From the NCBI GenBank assembly GCA_019416775.1, contig DXWR01000288.1:1-20194 (forward strand): DNA of 20,194 bases, in the 5' to 3' direction. Shown here piece by piece: positions 13,284 to 20,194 of this stretch (positions are counted from its first letter, which is position 1; each line of letters begins with the position of its first letter). A program made the translations under genes and the position numbers. Origin of the DNA: Oscillospiraceae bacterium. Lineage in GTDB: Bacteria > Bacillota > Clostridia > Oscillospirales > Ruminococcaceae. The notes under the pieces were generated by a model. That model made no database searches and was not told the DNA's origin. It saw nothing but the letters and a program-made list of their open reading frames with translations.

Positions 13284-14549
13284 TTACAGTTGGGCAAAGC
13301 TCTGCTGGATGTCTTCCAAAATGTCGTCGATGTTTTCCAATCCGCAGGAGAACCGGATCATGCCGGGATTGATGCCGGCGGCCACCAGCTGTTCGTCGGT
13401 GAGCTGACGGTGGGTTTCGCTGGCGGGATGGAGGACACAGGTGCGGATATCCGCCACGTGGACTTCATTGGAAGCCAGCTTCAAGCCGTCCATGAATTTC
13501 ATAGCAGTGTCCCGTCCCCCCTTGATGTTGAAGGAGATCACGCCGCTGGTGCCTTTGGGCAGATATTTTTTACCCAATTCGTAGTAGGGGTTGCCGGGCA
13601 GGCCGGGATAGTGGACCGATTCCACCTGGGGGCAGCCTTCCAGGAATTTGGCCACCGTCATGGCGTTCTGGCAGTACCGTTCCATCCGCACCGGCAGGGT
13701 TTCCAGGCCCATGTTCAGCAAAAAGGCGCTGTGGGCGGCGGGGTAGCAGCCGAAGTCCCGCATGAGCTGCATCCGGGCTTTGAGGATGTAAGCGGCTTTG
13801 CCGCCGTCCTTGGTGTAGCAGAAACCGTGGTAGGATTCGTCCGGTTCGGTGAAGTCCGGGAAGTTGCCGTTGGTCCAGTCGAAGTTGCCGGAATCCACAA
13901 TGACGCCGCCGATCTGCACTGCGTGGCCGTCCATGTACTTGCTGGTGGAGTGGATGACAATGTCCGCTCCAAATTCAATGGGTTTGCAGAGGATGGGGGT
14001 GGCAAAGGTGTTGTCCACGATAAAGGGCACGCCGTGGGAATGGGCAATTTCCGCCCACTTTTCCAGATCCAGCACAGTCAAAGCCGGGTTGGCCAAAGTT
14101 TCCCCGAACACCGCTTTGGTGTTGGGCTTGAACAGCTTGTCGATCTCTTCTTTGGGGGCATCGGCATCGGCAAAGATGCACTCGATTCCCAGCCGCTTTA
14201 AGGTTACGGCAAAGAGGTTGACGGTGCCGCCGTAGATGGTGGAGGTGCTGATAAAGCTGTCCCCGGCGCTGCAGATGTTCAGGATGGACAACAAACTGGC
14301 CGCTTGGCCGGAAGAGGTGCACATGGCGCCGACGCCGCCTTCCAAAGCGGCAATCTTTTCTTCCACTGCCATCACTGTGGGGTTGGCAAACCGGGAGTAG
14401 ATCAAGGACTTCCGGGGATCGTCAAAGACGGCGGCCACTTCTGCGGTGGAATCGTAAACATAGGTGGTGCTTTGGACGATGGGCATCACCCGGGGTTCGG
14501 TGTTTTTGGGGGTGTAACCTGCATGGAGGCATTTGGTTTCGTCTCTCAT
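13284..14549 (-). CDS. metY: O-acetylhomoserine sulfhydrylase (O-acetylhomoserine aminocarboxypropyltransferase)
   Basis: This 421-residue PLP enzyme of the Cys/Met metabolism family should form homocysteine from O-acetylhomoserine and sulfide, the direct-sulfhydrylation route to methionine. YSRFANPT (51-58), SSGQAA (79-84), VDNTFATP (178-185) and HSTSKYMDGHA with PLP-lysine K204 are all present. The length and the insertion around 220-250 (NGNFPDFTEPDESYHG) fit MetY rather than the shorter MetB/MetC/MetZ enzymes of about 380-400 residues. A TTG at 14558 is in frame, but AAGGAAG touches it; the ATG at 14549 has a better spacing. The leader is about 45 nt long and contains no SAM riboswitch or T-box, so regulation must lie elsewhere. 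It is divergent from the HAD gene. Confidence 0.92.
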   Translation of the reverse strand: MRDETKCLHAGYTPKNTEPRVMPIVQSTTYVYDSTAEVAAVFDDPRKSLIYSRFANPTVMAVEEKIAALEGGVGAMCTSSGQAASLLSILNICSAGDSFISTSTIYGGTVNLFAVTLKRLGIECIFADADAPKEEIDKLFKPNTKAVFGETLANPALTVLDLEKWAEIAHSHGVPFIVDNTFATPILCKPIEFGADIVIHSTSKYMDGHAVQIGGVIVDSGNFDWTNGNFPDFTEPDESYHGFCYTKDGGKAAYILKARMQLMRDFGCYPAAHSAFLLNMGLETLPVRMERYCQNAMTVAKFLEGCPQVESVHYPGLPGNPYYELGKKYLPKGTSGVISFNIKGGRDTAMKFMDGLKLASNEVHVADIRTCVLHPASETHRQLTDEQLVAAGINPGMIRFSCGLENIDDILEDIQQSFAQL

Positions 14550-14599
14550 GGAACACAAACTTCCTTTCTTTAGGAGCTTTACGCCTTAGTGATAAATTC

Positions 14600-14628
14600 A
14601 TCATACCCCACCAAGGTAGATTCGTCAA
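14600..14628 (-). promoter_or_regulatory. Sigma-A promoter of metY
   Basis: On the minus strand TTGACG (14628-14623), a 17-bp spacer and TATGAT (14605-14600) form a near-consensus promoter, with transcription starting near 14593. Confidence 0.85.
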
Positions 14629-14659
14629 GATTTTACCTTTTGGAATTGCCGTGGGAAAC

Positions 14660-14688
14660 TTGCTCCGGCCTTTTTCCTGTGGTATCAT
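14660..14688 (+). promoter_or_regulatory. Sigma-A promoter of the HAD hydrolase gene
   Basis: TTGCTC (14660-14665), 17 bp and TATCAT (14683-14688) point right, towards the start codon at 14711. The leader is only about 16 nt. Confidence 0.7.
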
Positions 14689-14710
14689 AGTCAAAAAGGG
14701 GGAGACAGGA

Positions 14711-15589
14711 ATGTTAAAGCTCATTGCCAGCGATTTGGACGGAACTTTGCTGAACCAGCAGCAGAAGATTTCCCCGCTGAACCGCTATGCCATCGCCAAA
14801 GCCCAGGAAAAGGGGGTGCGGTTTGTCATCGCTACCGGGCGTAACTATGCCCGGGTGCAGGATCTGCTGACGGAAAATGACCTGCACTGCGATTTGCTGT
14901 TGATGAACGGCAGCGAGGTGCGGGATGCCAGGGGAAAAATCATCAGCTCCATCAATCTGCCTATGGAGCCGTTACAACAGGTGGTGGATCTGCTTCACGC
15001 CCATGGGATGGAGCCGGAGTTTATGACCAACCGGGAAACCTGCAGTATTGATCCGCCGGAACAGGCCCTGCATTCCTGCGCGTTGCGGATGCAGTGTTTC
15101 CATCCCGGGATCTCCTATGAGGAAGGGTTGAAGCTGGCCCACACCGATCCCTTTTACACCGCCCTGCGGTTTGTGGATGGGTTGGAGGGGCTGTACCAAA
15201 CCGGCCTGGAATTGCGGAAAATTGTCAGCTATCATCCGGACACCCAGGTCATTGACCGGCTGACCCAACAATTTAACGCTATGGAGGGGATCGTGTGTAT
15301 GTCCTCCTTCCCGGTGAATGTGGAGATTACCAATGCCCGGGCCCAGAAGGGCTGGGGATTGGAAAAGGCCATTGAAGTCATGGAAATCCGGCGGGAAGAA
15401 GTGGCAGTGTTTGGAGATGGAATGAACGATTACAATATGTTCACCTGTTTTTCTCGCTGCTACGCTCCCCAAAATGCGGTGGAGCCGATTCGAGCATTAG
15501 CTAGAGAGGTGATTCCGCGGCACGATGAAGATGGGGTCGGAAAGACCATCCTTCGTCTGCTGGAAGAGGACGAAACTCCCTTGCAATAA
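14711..15589 (+). CDS. Cof-type HAD-IIB family hydrolase (sugar-phosphate phosphatase-like)
   Basis: This 292-residue protein is a HAD phosphatase with a C2B cap, the Cof/YidA type. Members dephosphorylate small phosphorylated metabolites such as sugar phosphates, FMN or PLP with broad specificity. Motif I is SDLDGTLL with D8 and D10, motif II ATGRN (41-45), motif III K213 in NARAQKGWGLEKA, and motif IV FGDGMNDYNM (234-243) with D236 and D240. The cap lies at about 85-190. The frame is open from 14651, but the SD GGGGGAG lies 6 nt before the ATG at 14711, whose MLKLIASDLDGT start is typical of the family. It is a single-gene unit between divergent metY and the convergent MFS gene, with which it shares a bidirectional terminator. 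Confidence 0.92.
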   Translation: MLKLIASDLDGTLLNQQQKISPLNRYAIAKAQEKGVRFVIATGRNYARVQDLLTENDLHCDLLLMNGSEVRDARGKIISSINLPMEPLQQVVDLLHAHGMEPEFMTNRETCSIDPPEQALHSCALRMQCFHPGISYEEGLKLAHTDPFYTALRFVDGLEGLYQTGLELRKIVSYHPDTQVIDRLTQQFNAMEGIVCMSSFPVNVEITNARAQKGWGLEKAIEVMEIRREEVAVFGDGMNDYNMFTCFSRCYAPQNAVEPIRALAREVIPRHDEDGVGKTILRLLEEDETPLQ

Positions 15590-15590
15590 A

Positions 15591-15645
15591 AGAAAATCCG
15601 GTGCACCTGCCTCGAATTGGAGGAAAGATGCACCGGTTATTTTTG
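15591..15645. terminator. Bidirectional terminator between convergent HAD and MFS genes
   Basis: CCGGTGCA (15598-15605) pairs with TGCACCGG (15629-15636), a perfect 8-bp stem with a loop that can pair further (CCT with AGG). It is followed by TTATTTTTG on the plus strand and by ATTTTCTTTT on the minus strand, serving both converging genes. Confidence 0.88.
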
Positions 15646-15651
15646 ATGAAT

Positions 15652-16845
15652 TTATCTCCGCTTTGCTACAATGCGGTTGACTCCTTCGGTCATACCCAGC
15701 ATCAGCAAGGTGAAAAACAGCAGATACACCGGCAGCAGGCCGATGGTAGTCTGGGAGGCTAGCCAACCAAACAAGGGAGGCAGGAAGGTGGTGCCGATGT
15801 AAGCACCGGCCATTTCTACCCCAATGACTGCTTGAGAGCGGTTGGCTCCGAAGTTAAAGGGAGTGGCATGGATGATGGAGGGATAGATCGGCGCACAGCC
15901 AAGGCCGATGATGGCCAGTCCGGATAACACAGCCCCTTCCCAGGGCAGGAAGCAAAGCCCAATGCCAATTAGAATCAAAAAAATCCCAATTCGGATCAGC
16001 CGCTTGTCCCCCAATTTTTCCGAGACGAATCCGCTGAGCAGCCGTCCAAGGGTGATGCCCAAAAAGAAGAGGGAGGCAAATCCGGCAGCGGTTTCCGCTG
16101 CCATACCCCGCTGCTGCACCAAGTAGCTGCTGGCCCAGAGCATGGAGGTTTGCTCTACCGCACTATAGGAGCAGAAGGCGATGAGCATGGGGATCACCCC
16201 GGCGGTTTTCAAGGTGGTGAGCAGGCTGCTGTGTTTTTCCTGAGAATCCGGCGGATTTTCCTTGGCGGCTTGGATTTCGGCCTGCTCTTTGGGAGGACGG
16301 ACTTTTTTCCAAAGGGGCAGAGTGACGAACAAAAGCACAGTGAGCACCAGCTGGAGGATGCCCACGATCTGGTAGCCGGAATGCCAGCCGTATCCGCCGG
16401 TCAGGGCAAAGCTCATAATGTACGGACTGATGGAAGCGCCGATTCCCCAGAAGCAGTGAAGCCAGCTCATGTGCCGGGCGGCGTAGTGGAGAGCCACATA
16501 ATTGTTTAACGCAGCGTCCACAGCTCCGGCGCCTAAGCCGTAGGGAATAGCCCAAAGAACCAGCATCCAAAATTGCGAAGCGAAGGAAAATCCCAGCAAA
16601 GCGGCAGCGGTCATCAGCACGCTGACGGCGGTGACCTTTCCTGCACCGAATTTTCGGGTCAGTGTGTCTGAAAACAGGCTGGATACCACGGTACCCAAAG
16701 CAATGATCATGGTAAGAATCCCGGCAAAGGATACCGGCACGTCTAACTGGGGCTGCATCACCGGCCAGCCGGCCCCCAACAAGGAGTCGGGCAGACCCAA
16801 ACTGATAAAGGCTAGATAGATGACAGCTAATAACAATCCATACAT
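15652..16845 (-). CDS. Major facilitator superfamily (MFS) transporter
   Basis: This 397-residue protein is very hydrophobic, with about twelve predicted membrane helices in two halves joined by a charged, Lys/Glu-rich cytoplasmic loop (about 179-205, including WKKVRPPKEQ). The first helix carries FISLGLPDSLLGAGWP. SDTLTRKFGAGK, after helix 2, corresponds to the MFS loop 2-3 signature, and a similar SEKLGDKRLIRIG lies at the equivalent place in the second half. The family includes sugar and drug transporters; the substrate here is unknown. The ATG at 16845 follows AAAGGGAG by 8 nt. It is transcribed from its own promoter, away from the pyr operon, and converges on the HAD gene. Confidence 0.88.
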   Translation of the reverse strand: MYGLLLAVIYLAFISLGLPDSLLGAGWPVMQPQLDVPVSFAGILTMIIALGTVVSSLFSDTLTRKFGAGKVTAVSVLMTAAALLGFSFASQFWMLVLWAIPYGLGAGAVDAALNNYVALHYAARHMSWLHCFWGIGASISPYIMSFALTGGYGWHSGYQIVGILQLVLTVLLFVTLPLWKKVRPPKEQAEIQAAKENPPDSQEKHSSLLTTLKTAGVIPMLIAFCSYSAVEQTSMLWASSYLVQQRGMAAETAAGFASLFFLGITLGRLLSGFVSEKLGDKRLIRIGIFLILIGIGLCFLPWEGAVLSGLAIIGLGCAPIYPSIIHATPFNFGANRSQAVIGVEMAGAYIGTTFLPPLFGWLASQTTIGLLPVYLLFFTLLMLGMTEGVNRIVAKRR

Positions 16846-16862
16846 AAAATTTCTCCCTTTCC

Positions 16863-16875
16863 GATCGCAGCGATC
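16863..16875. promoter_or_regulatory. Perfect palindrome at the MFS transcription start
   Basis: GATCGC-A-GCGATC is a perfect 6+6 inverted repeat about 5-17 bp downstream of the expected start of transcription and just before the SD. It is a candidate operator for a regulator of the transporter; I do not recognise the sequence. Confidence 0.4.
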
Positions 16876-16886
16876 TAACCGGATTC

Positions 16887-16915
16887 ATTGTAATCGGTGC
16901 AATTTGTAAAGTCAA
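16887..16915 (-). promoter_or_regulatory. Sigma-A promoter of the MFS gene
   Basis: On the minus strand TTGACT (16915-16910), a 17-bp spacer and TACAAT (16892-16887) form a strong promoter, with transcription starting near 16880. Confidence 0.85.
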
Positions 16916-17044
16916 TGGGGAAGGTTGTTTTTCAAGAAAAAAGCAAAGTTTTTTTGCCGAAGGCCAAACTATTTTGCTAAAGTTCAGTGTCTTGCCGGAA
17001 GGAAAAGAGAAAATCAGAAGATTTTTAGGAATTATCTGGAAATT

Positions 17045-17059
17045 ACGGGAATTTTCCGT
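17045..17059. promoter_or_regulatory. Imperfect palindrome upstream of the pyr promoter
   Basis: ACGGGAATTTTCCGT is nearly symmetric (one G-T position) and lies 19 bp before the -35 box of the pyr promoter. The remaining AT-rich sequence from 16921 to 17044 shows no gene, promoter or repeat that I can support. Confidence 0.25.
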
Positions 17060-17077
17060 GAATTTACTCCTTTATTC

Positions 17078-17106
17078 TGGACAAATTCAACTGGATAGGC
17101 TATAAT
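17078..17106 (+). promoter_or_regulatory. Sigma-A promoter of the pyr operon
   Basis: TGGACA (17078-17083), 17 bp and TATAAT (17101-17106) form a strong promoter. The start of transcription near 17113 gives a leader of about 197 nt before pyrR. Confidence 0.88.
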
Positions 17107-17141
17107 GGCACAGAACGGAGAAATCCGCTTTACTACGACCA

Positions 17142-17172
17142 CCTTTAATTCGGCCCCGTGAGGCCGGCAAGG
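17142..17172 (+). promoter_or_regulatory. PyrR-binding hairpin (anti-antiterminator) of the pyr leader
   Basis: A lower stem CCTT (17142-17145) with AAGG (17169-17172), a purine-containing internal loop, and an upper stem CGGCC (17151-17155) with GGCCG (17162-17166) closed by the hexaloop CCGTGA match the known PyrR-binding element, including the conserved core CCNGNGAGG. When UMP or UTP is bound, PyrR should stabilise this hairpin and so allow the downstream terminator to form. Confidence 0.85.
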
Positions 17173-17230
17173 CAGTCTCTTGAAGAATAAACAGAGTATC
17201 CTTCTGGGTGAGCTGTGCCTGGAAGGTTTC

Positions 17231-17279
17231 AGGAGCAACAATCTGCCTTGAGGAAAGGCTGGTTTGTTGTTCCTTTTTT
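17231..17279 (+). terminator. Attenuator terminator of the pyr leader
   Basis: AGGAGCAACAA (17231-17241) pairs with TTGTTGTTCCT (17264-17274), eleven pairs with one G-U, with an inner stem GCCTT (17245-17249) and AAGGC (17255-17259), followed by TTTTTT. The eight bases CTGCCTTG (17243-17250) are exactly complementary to CAAGGCAG (17168-17175) in the PyrR-binding region, a plausible antiterminator pairing. Confidence 0.82.
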
Positions 17280-17309
17280 CATGGGAGAAACGCAAAAGGA
17301 GGTAGCCTT

Positions 17310-17837
17310 TTGGAATCCAAACTGATTCTGGACGAAGCCGCCATGAACCGAGCCATTGCCCGGATTTCCTATGAGATCCTGGAAAAGAATAAAGGCGCAG
17401 AAGACCTGCTGCTTTTGGGGATTATCTCCCGGGGCGTGGAGTTGGCTCACCGCATTGCCGCTAAGATTTTGGCGGTGGAGGGATGTCCGGTGCCGGTTGG
17501 GTGGTTGGACATCACTGCCTACCGGGACGATAAACTCCCTCCGGAAAACCATGCCGACCGCTCCAATTTTCCCTGTGAAATCGAGGGGAAAACCGTGATT
17601 TTAGTGGACGATGTGATCTACACCGGCCGCAGCGCCCGCAGCGCCATGGAAGCGGTGATTCACCGGGGACGGCCGAAGCGGATTCAGCTGGCGGTGTTGG
17701 TGGACCGGGGACACCGGGAACTGCCTATCCGGGCGGATTTTGTGGGGAAAAATCTTCCCACTTCCACCTCGGAGCAGGTAGTTGTACAGCTTCAGGAAAC
17801 CGATGGGGTTTCCCAGGTGCTGATTCAGGAAGAATAA
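17310..17837 (+). CDS. pyrR: PyrR bifunctional pyr operon attenuator / uracil phosphoribosyltransferase
   Basis: This 175-residue protein binds pyr mRNA in response to UMP/UTP and causes termination in the leader; it also has the phosphoribosyltransferase fold and usually weak UPRTase activity. The PRPP-binding motif VILVDDVIYTGRS is at 96-108. DITAYRDD (67-74) and QLAVLVDRGHRELPIRADF (126-144), with VGKNLPTS after it, are PyrR signatures close to the B. subtilis protein. The start is a TTG at 17310, 7 nt after AAAGGAGG. The frame continues upstream to 17208, but that part overlaps the attenuator terminator and lacks homology. The gene follows the attenuator that it should control and begins the operon pyrR-pyrC-pyrF-carA. 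Confidence 0.95.
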   Translation: MESKLILDEAAMNRAIARISYEILEKNKGAEDLLLLGIISRGVELAHRIAAKILAVEGCPVPVGWLDITAYRDDKLPPENHADRSNFPCEIEGKTVILVDDVIYTGRSARSAMEAVIHRGRPKRIQLAVLVDRGHRELPIRADFVGKNLPTSTSEQVVVQLQETDGVSQVLIQEE

Positions 17838-17848
17838 GGAGGACGGCC

Positions 17849-19120
17849 ATGACCACACTGATTCAAAATGGATTTCTCTACGATCCCGTCAATGGACGGG
17901 AAGGACAGTTTGATCTGCTCATCCGGGACGGAAACATCGCTTGGGTGGGAAAGGATCCCGGCGTCACTGCCGATGAGGTAGTGGATGCCAGCGGATTGAC
18001 GGTGCTCCCTGGACTGGTGGATATGCACGTGCATTTACGGGATCCGGGCTTCACCCAGAAAGAAGATATTCTCACCGGCTGCGAAGCGGCGGCGGCGGGA
18101 GGGGTGACCAGCCTGCTCTGTATGCCCAACACCAAGCCTTCGATTGACAGTTTGGAAACGGTGGAATATATCCGGCAAAAGGCAAAGGATGCTAAAGCTC
18201 ATGTCTATATCACCGGGGCCATCACCAAAGGCCTGTCCGGCAAAGAAATGACCGATATGGCCGCCCTTCATCAAGTGGGGTGCATCGCCTTCAGCGACGA
18301 CGGCCGGCCGGTGGAAAATGCAGCCATGATGACGGCGGCATTGAAACAGAGCAAAGAACTGGGAACCATCGTCACCTCCCACTGCGAGGACTTGAGCATT
18401 ATCAACGGCGGGATCGTCAACGACGGTGCGGTGTCCAAAGCCCTGGGCGTCAAGGGAATGCACCGCTCCAGCGAGGACACTATCACCGCCCGGGAGATTA
18501 TTCTGGCGGAAACCAACGATTGTCCGGTGCACATTGCCCATGTCAGCACCCGGCTCAGCGTGCAGCTGATTCGGGAAGCCAAAGCCAGAGGAGCGGACGT
18601 CACCTGCGAGACCTGTCCCCACTACTTCTCTATGACCGAAGAAAAGGTATTGAGCCGGGATGCCGATTACCGGATGAATCCCCCTCTGCGAGAGGAAGCG
18701 GATCGGGCTGCGGTGCTTCAAGGACTGTTGGACGGCACCATTGACTGCATCGTCACCGACCACGCTCCCCATACCCCGGCGGAAAAAGCGGATTTTCTCA
18801 AAGCGCCCAACGGGGTCATCGGTATGGAAACCAGCTTTGCTGCCTCCTATACCTACCTGGTGAAAACCGGAATGATGAGCTTGGCCCAGCTGGTGGAAAA
18901 GATGAGCGTCAACCCCGCCCGGCGGTTAAAGATCCCGGCAGGGACTTTGTCGGAAGGAGCGGCGGCGGACATCACCCTGGTGGATTTAAACCGGGACTGG
19001 GTAGTCAAGCCGGAAGAACTCCACTCCAAAGCCCGCAACGCTGTTTACAAAGGCATGACTCTTACCGGAAAGGTAATGGCCACCTTCTGCGGCGGGAAAT
19101 TGGTATACCAGCAAAAGTAA
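17849..19120 (+). CDS. pyrC: Dihydroorotase
   Basis: This 423-residue zinc amidohydrolase cyclises carbamoyl aspartate to dihydroorotate, the third step of UMP synthesis. The metal ligands correspond closely to those of the Bacillus enzyme: H60 and H62 in DMHVHLRDPGF, D151 in SDDG, H178 in TSHCED, H231 in IAHVST and D304 in VTDHAPHTP. R64 and N94 (MPNT) bind the substrate. It is a class I (long) dihydroorotase of normal length. The ATG at 17849 lies 11 nt after the pyrR stop and 6 nt after GGAGG, so the two are co-transcribed. pyrB, which usually lies just before pyrC in Bacillus, is not here. Confidence 0.97.
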   Translation: MTTLIQNGFLYDPVNGREGQFDLLIRDGNIAWVGKDPGVTADEVVDASGLTVLPGLVDMHVHLRDPGFTQKEDILTGCEAAAAGGVTSLLCMPNTKPSIDSLETVEYIRQKAKDAKAHVYITGAITKGLSGKEMTDMAALHQVGCIAFSDDGRPVENAAMMTAALKQSKELGTIVTSHCEDLSIINGGIVNDGAVSKALGVKGMHRSSEDTITAREIILAETNDCPVHIAHVSTRLSVQLIREAKARGADVTCETCPHYFSMTEEKVLSRDADYRMNPPLREEADRAAVLQGLLDGTIDCIVTDHAPHTPAEKADFLKAPNGVIGMETSFAASYTYLVKTGMMSLAQLVEKMSVNPARRLKIPAGTLSEGAAADITLVDLNRDWVVKPEELHSKARNAVYKGMTLTGKVMATFCGGKLVYQQK

Positions 19121-19179
19121 AATAACGATAAACACATAGGACACCAAAACAGAGACAACGTAAGGAAGGAGATTTTCTC

Positions 19180-20124
19180 ATGTCCATGGACCGTTTGATC
19201 ACTCGCATCCTGGAAACGAAAAACCCCTCAGTGGCGGGCTTAGACCCGAAATTGAGCTATATTCCGGATTTTATCAAAGAAGAAGCTTTTGCCAAGCACG
19301 GCAAAAATCTGGAAGGCGCCGCCGCAGCGCTGCTGGCCTTTAACAAAGGTATCATCGACGCCCTCTGCGACATCGTCCCTGCCGTGAAACCCCAGTGTGC
19401 ATACTATGAAATGCTGGGTTGGCAGGGCGTGAAGGCCCTCAGCGATACCATTGTTTATGCCCAGCAGAAGGGCATGGTGGTAATCATCGACGGCAAGCGC
19501 AACGACATCGGCACCACCATGGAGGCCTATGCCGCCGGCCATCTGGGCGTGGCTCAGGTGGAGGACATCTCCCTTCCCGCCTTTGGAGGGGATCTGCTCA
19601 CCGTCAATGGCTATCTGGGCAGTGACGGGATCAAACCTTTACTGAAAGTCTGCCAGGAACAGAACAAGGGCATCTTTGTGCTGGTGAAGACCAGCAATCC
19701 TTCCTCCGGGGAACTCCAGGATCAGTGCATCGACGGTAAACCCATTTACCGGGTCATGGGCGAGTTTTGTGAACAATGGGGCGAACAGCTTCCTGGACAA
19801 TACGGTTATTCCGGCGTAGGCGCGGTGGTGGGAGCCACCTATCCGGATCAGCTCACCGAACTGCGCAAGGCACTTCCTCACACCTTCTTCCTGGTGCCGG
19901 GCTACGGTGCCCAGGGCGGCGGAGCCGAGGGTGTGGCCGGGGCTTTTGATGAAAACGGCTTGGGAGCTATTATCAACTCTTCTCGCGGTATCCTTTGCGC
20001 CTGGCAGAAAACCGGCGCAGCGCCGGAGGATTATGCCAAAGCAGCCCGAGAGGAAGCGCTGCGGATGAGGGAGGACCTCTGCCGGGTGATCCCGCCCATG
20101 AAAGCACCCGCAGAAGCCCAGTAA
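19180..20124 (+). CDS. pyrF: Orotidine-5'-phosphate decarboxylase, type 2
   Basis: This 314-residue enzyme decarboxylates OMP to UMP, the last step of the pathway. VAGLDPKLSYIPDF (18-31) and VIIDGKRNDIGTT (101-113) hold the catalytic Lys/Asp array (D104, K106, D109). FLVPGYGAQGGG carries the phosphate-binding loop, and INSSRGI the phosphate-contacting arginine. At more than 300 residues, with the insertions around 60-80 and 150-190, it belongs to the longer type 2 PyrF group rather than the 230-residue type of B. subtilis. The ATG at 19180 follows AAGGAGG by 8 nt. A 59-bp gap after pyrC contains no terminator or promoter, and the next pyr gene starts 13 nt downstream. Confidence 0.95.
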   Translation: MSMDRLITRILETKNPSVAGLDPKLSYIPDFIKEEAFAKHGKNLEGAAAALLAFNKGIIDALCDIVPAVKPQCAYYEMLGWQGVKALSDTIVYAQQKGMVVIIDGKRNDIGTTMEAYAAGHLGVAQVEDISLPAFGGDLLTVNGYLGSDGIKPLLKVCQEQNKGIFVLVKTSNPSSGELQDQCIDGKPIYRVMGEFCEQWGEQLPGQYGYSGVGAVVGATYPDQLTELRKALPHTFFLVPGYGAQGGGAEGVAGAFDENGLGAIINSSRGILCAWQKTGAAPEDYAKAAREEALRMREDLCRVIPPMKAPAEAQ

Positions 20125-20137
20125 AAGGAGGAACGTA

Positions 20138-20194
20138 ATGTTGCAGAACCAGAAAAAAGCGTGGTTGGTGTTGGCCAACGGTATGGTGCTGGAA
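20138..20194 (+). CDS. carA: Carbamoyl-phosphate synthase small subunit, N-terminal fragment (runs off window)
   Basis: Only 19 codons are visible. After the start and a short Lys-rich lead, the peptide KKAWLVLANGMVLE fits the conserved first strand and turn of CarA (compare the usual KAYLVLEDGTVFEG). CarA is the glutamine amidotransferase subunit that feeds ammonia to CarB for carbamoyl phosphate, the first step of pyrimidine synthesis. AAAAGGAGG lies 6 nt before the ATG. Its position 13 nt after pyrF agrees with pyr operon membership; the assignment rests on little sequence and on context. Confidence 0.72.
   Translation, partial: MLQNQKKAWLVLANGMVLE

Noticed and set aside
14550..14600. SAM riboswitch before metY
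   Set aside because: The transcript leader is only about 45 nt, far shorter than any SAM riboswitch.
16921..17044. Small gene between the MFS and pyr promoters
   Set aside because: The sequence is AT-rich with stops in all frames over short distances and no SD with a start codon that gives a convincing peptide.
1..20194. Mobile elements, CRISPR arrays or prophage
   Set aside because: No transposase, integrase, terminal inverted repeats or regularly spaced repeats were seen; the tRNA genes have no flanking direct repeat or integrase.

Overview
The window looks like the chromosome of an endospore-forming member of class Clostridia (Bacillota), most likely a gut-type Oscillospiraceae/Ruminococcaceae relative. 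The evidence is a spoIIP gene, the order aroQ - M24 peptidase - efp as in Firmicutes, a PyrR-controlled pyr operon, strong AGGAGG ribosome binding sites, some GTG and TTG starts, and consensus sigma-A promoters with 17-bp spacers. No phage, insertion sequence or CRISPR array is visible.

Left part (1-3352): the 3' end of spoIIP, an AI-2E-family membrane protein, a 3-methyladenine DNA glycosylase, and two tRNA genes, Thr(CGT) and Ala(CGC), behind a strong promoter. A terminator-shaped hairpin lies between the tRNAs. Then comes, on the minus strand, a large secreted GH43 endo-arabinanase (3378-5963). Its catalytic propeller carries an inserted ricin-type lectin domain, and a second copy of that lectin sits at the C-terminus. 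Its promoter is followed by an inverted repeat resembling an AraR operator and by a leader of about 250 nt.

Middle part (6221-11880): proC reads divergently from the arabinanase. A consensus promoter drives rpsU, a small GTG-start gene. After the rpsU terminator come yqeG, an endonuclease IV-like TIM barrel, aroQ and an M24 peptidase in tight succession. A new promoter then drives efp, followed by an acidic zinc-ribbon protein of unknown function that ends at a strong terminator.

Right part (11901-20194): two minus-strand genes, an iron-dependent alcohol/glycerol dehydrogenase-like enzyme and metY (O-acetylhomoserine sulfhydrylase). A Cof-type HAD phosphatase diverges from metY, and an MFS transporter converges on the phosphatase. 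The window ends in a pyrimidine biosynthesis operon, pyrR-pyrC-pyrF-carA. It is preceded by a leader with a recognisable PyrR-binding hairpin, a candidate antiterminator and an intrinsic terminator, so PyrR and uridine nucleotides should control the operon by attenuation.

Most genes are ordinary housekeeping genes. The unusual material is the domain architecture and leader of the arabinanase, several unexplained palindromes at promoters, the tRNA pair, the TIM-barrel protein with a changed metal-ligand position, and the uncharacterised acidic zinc-ribbon protein.
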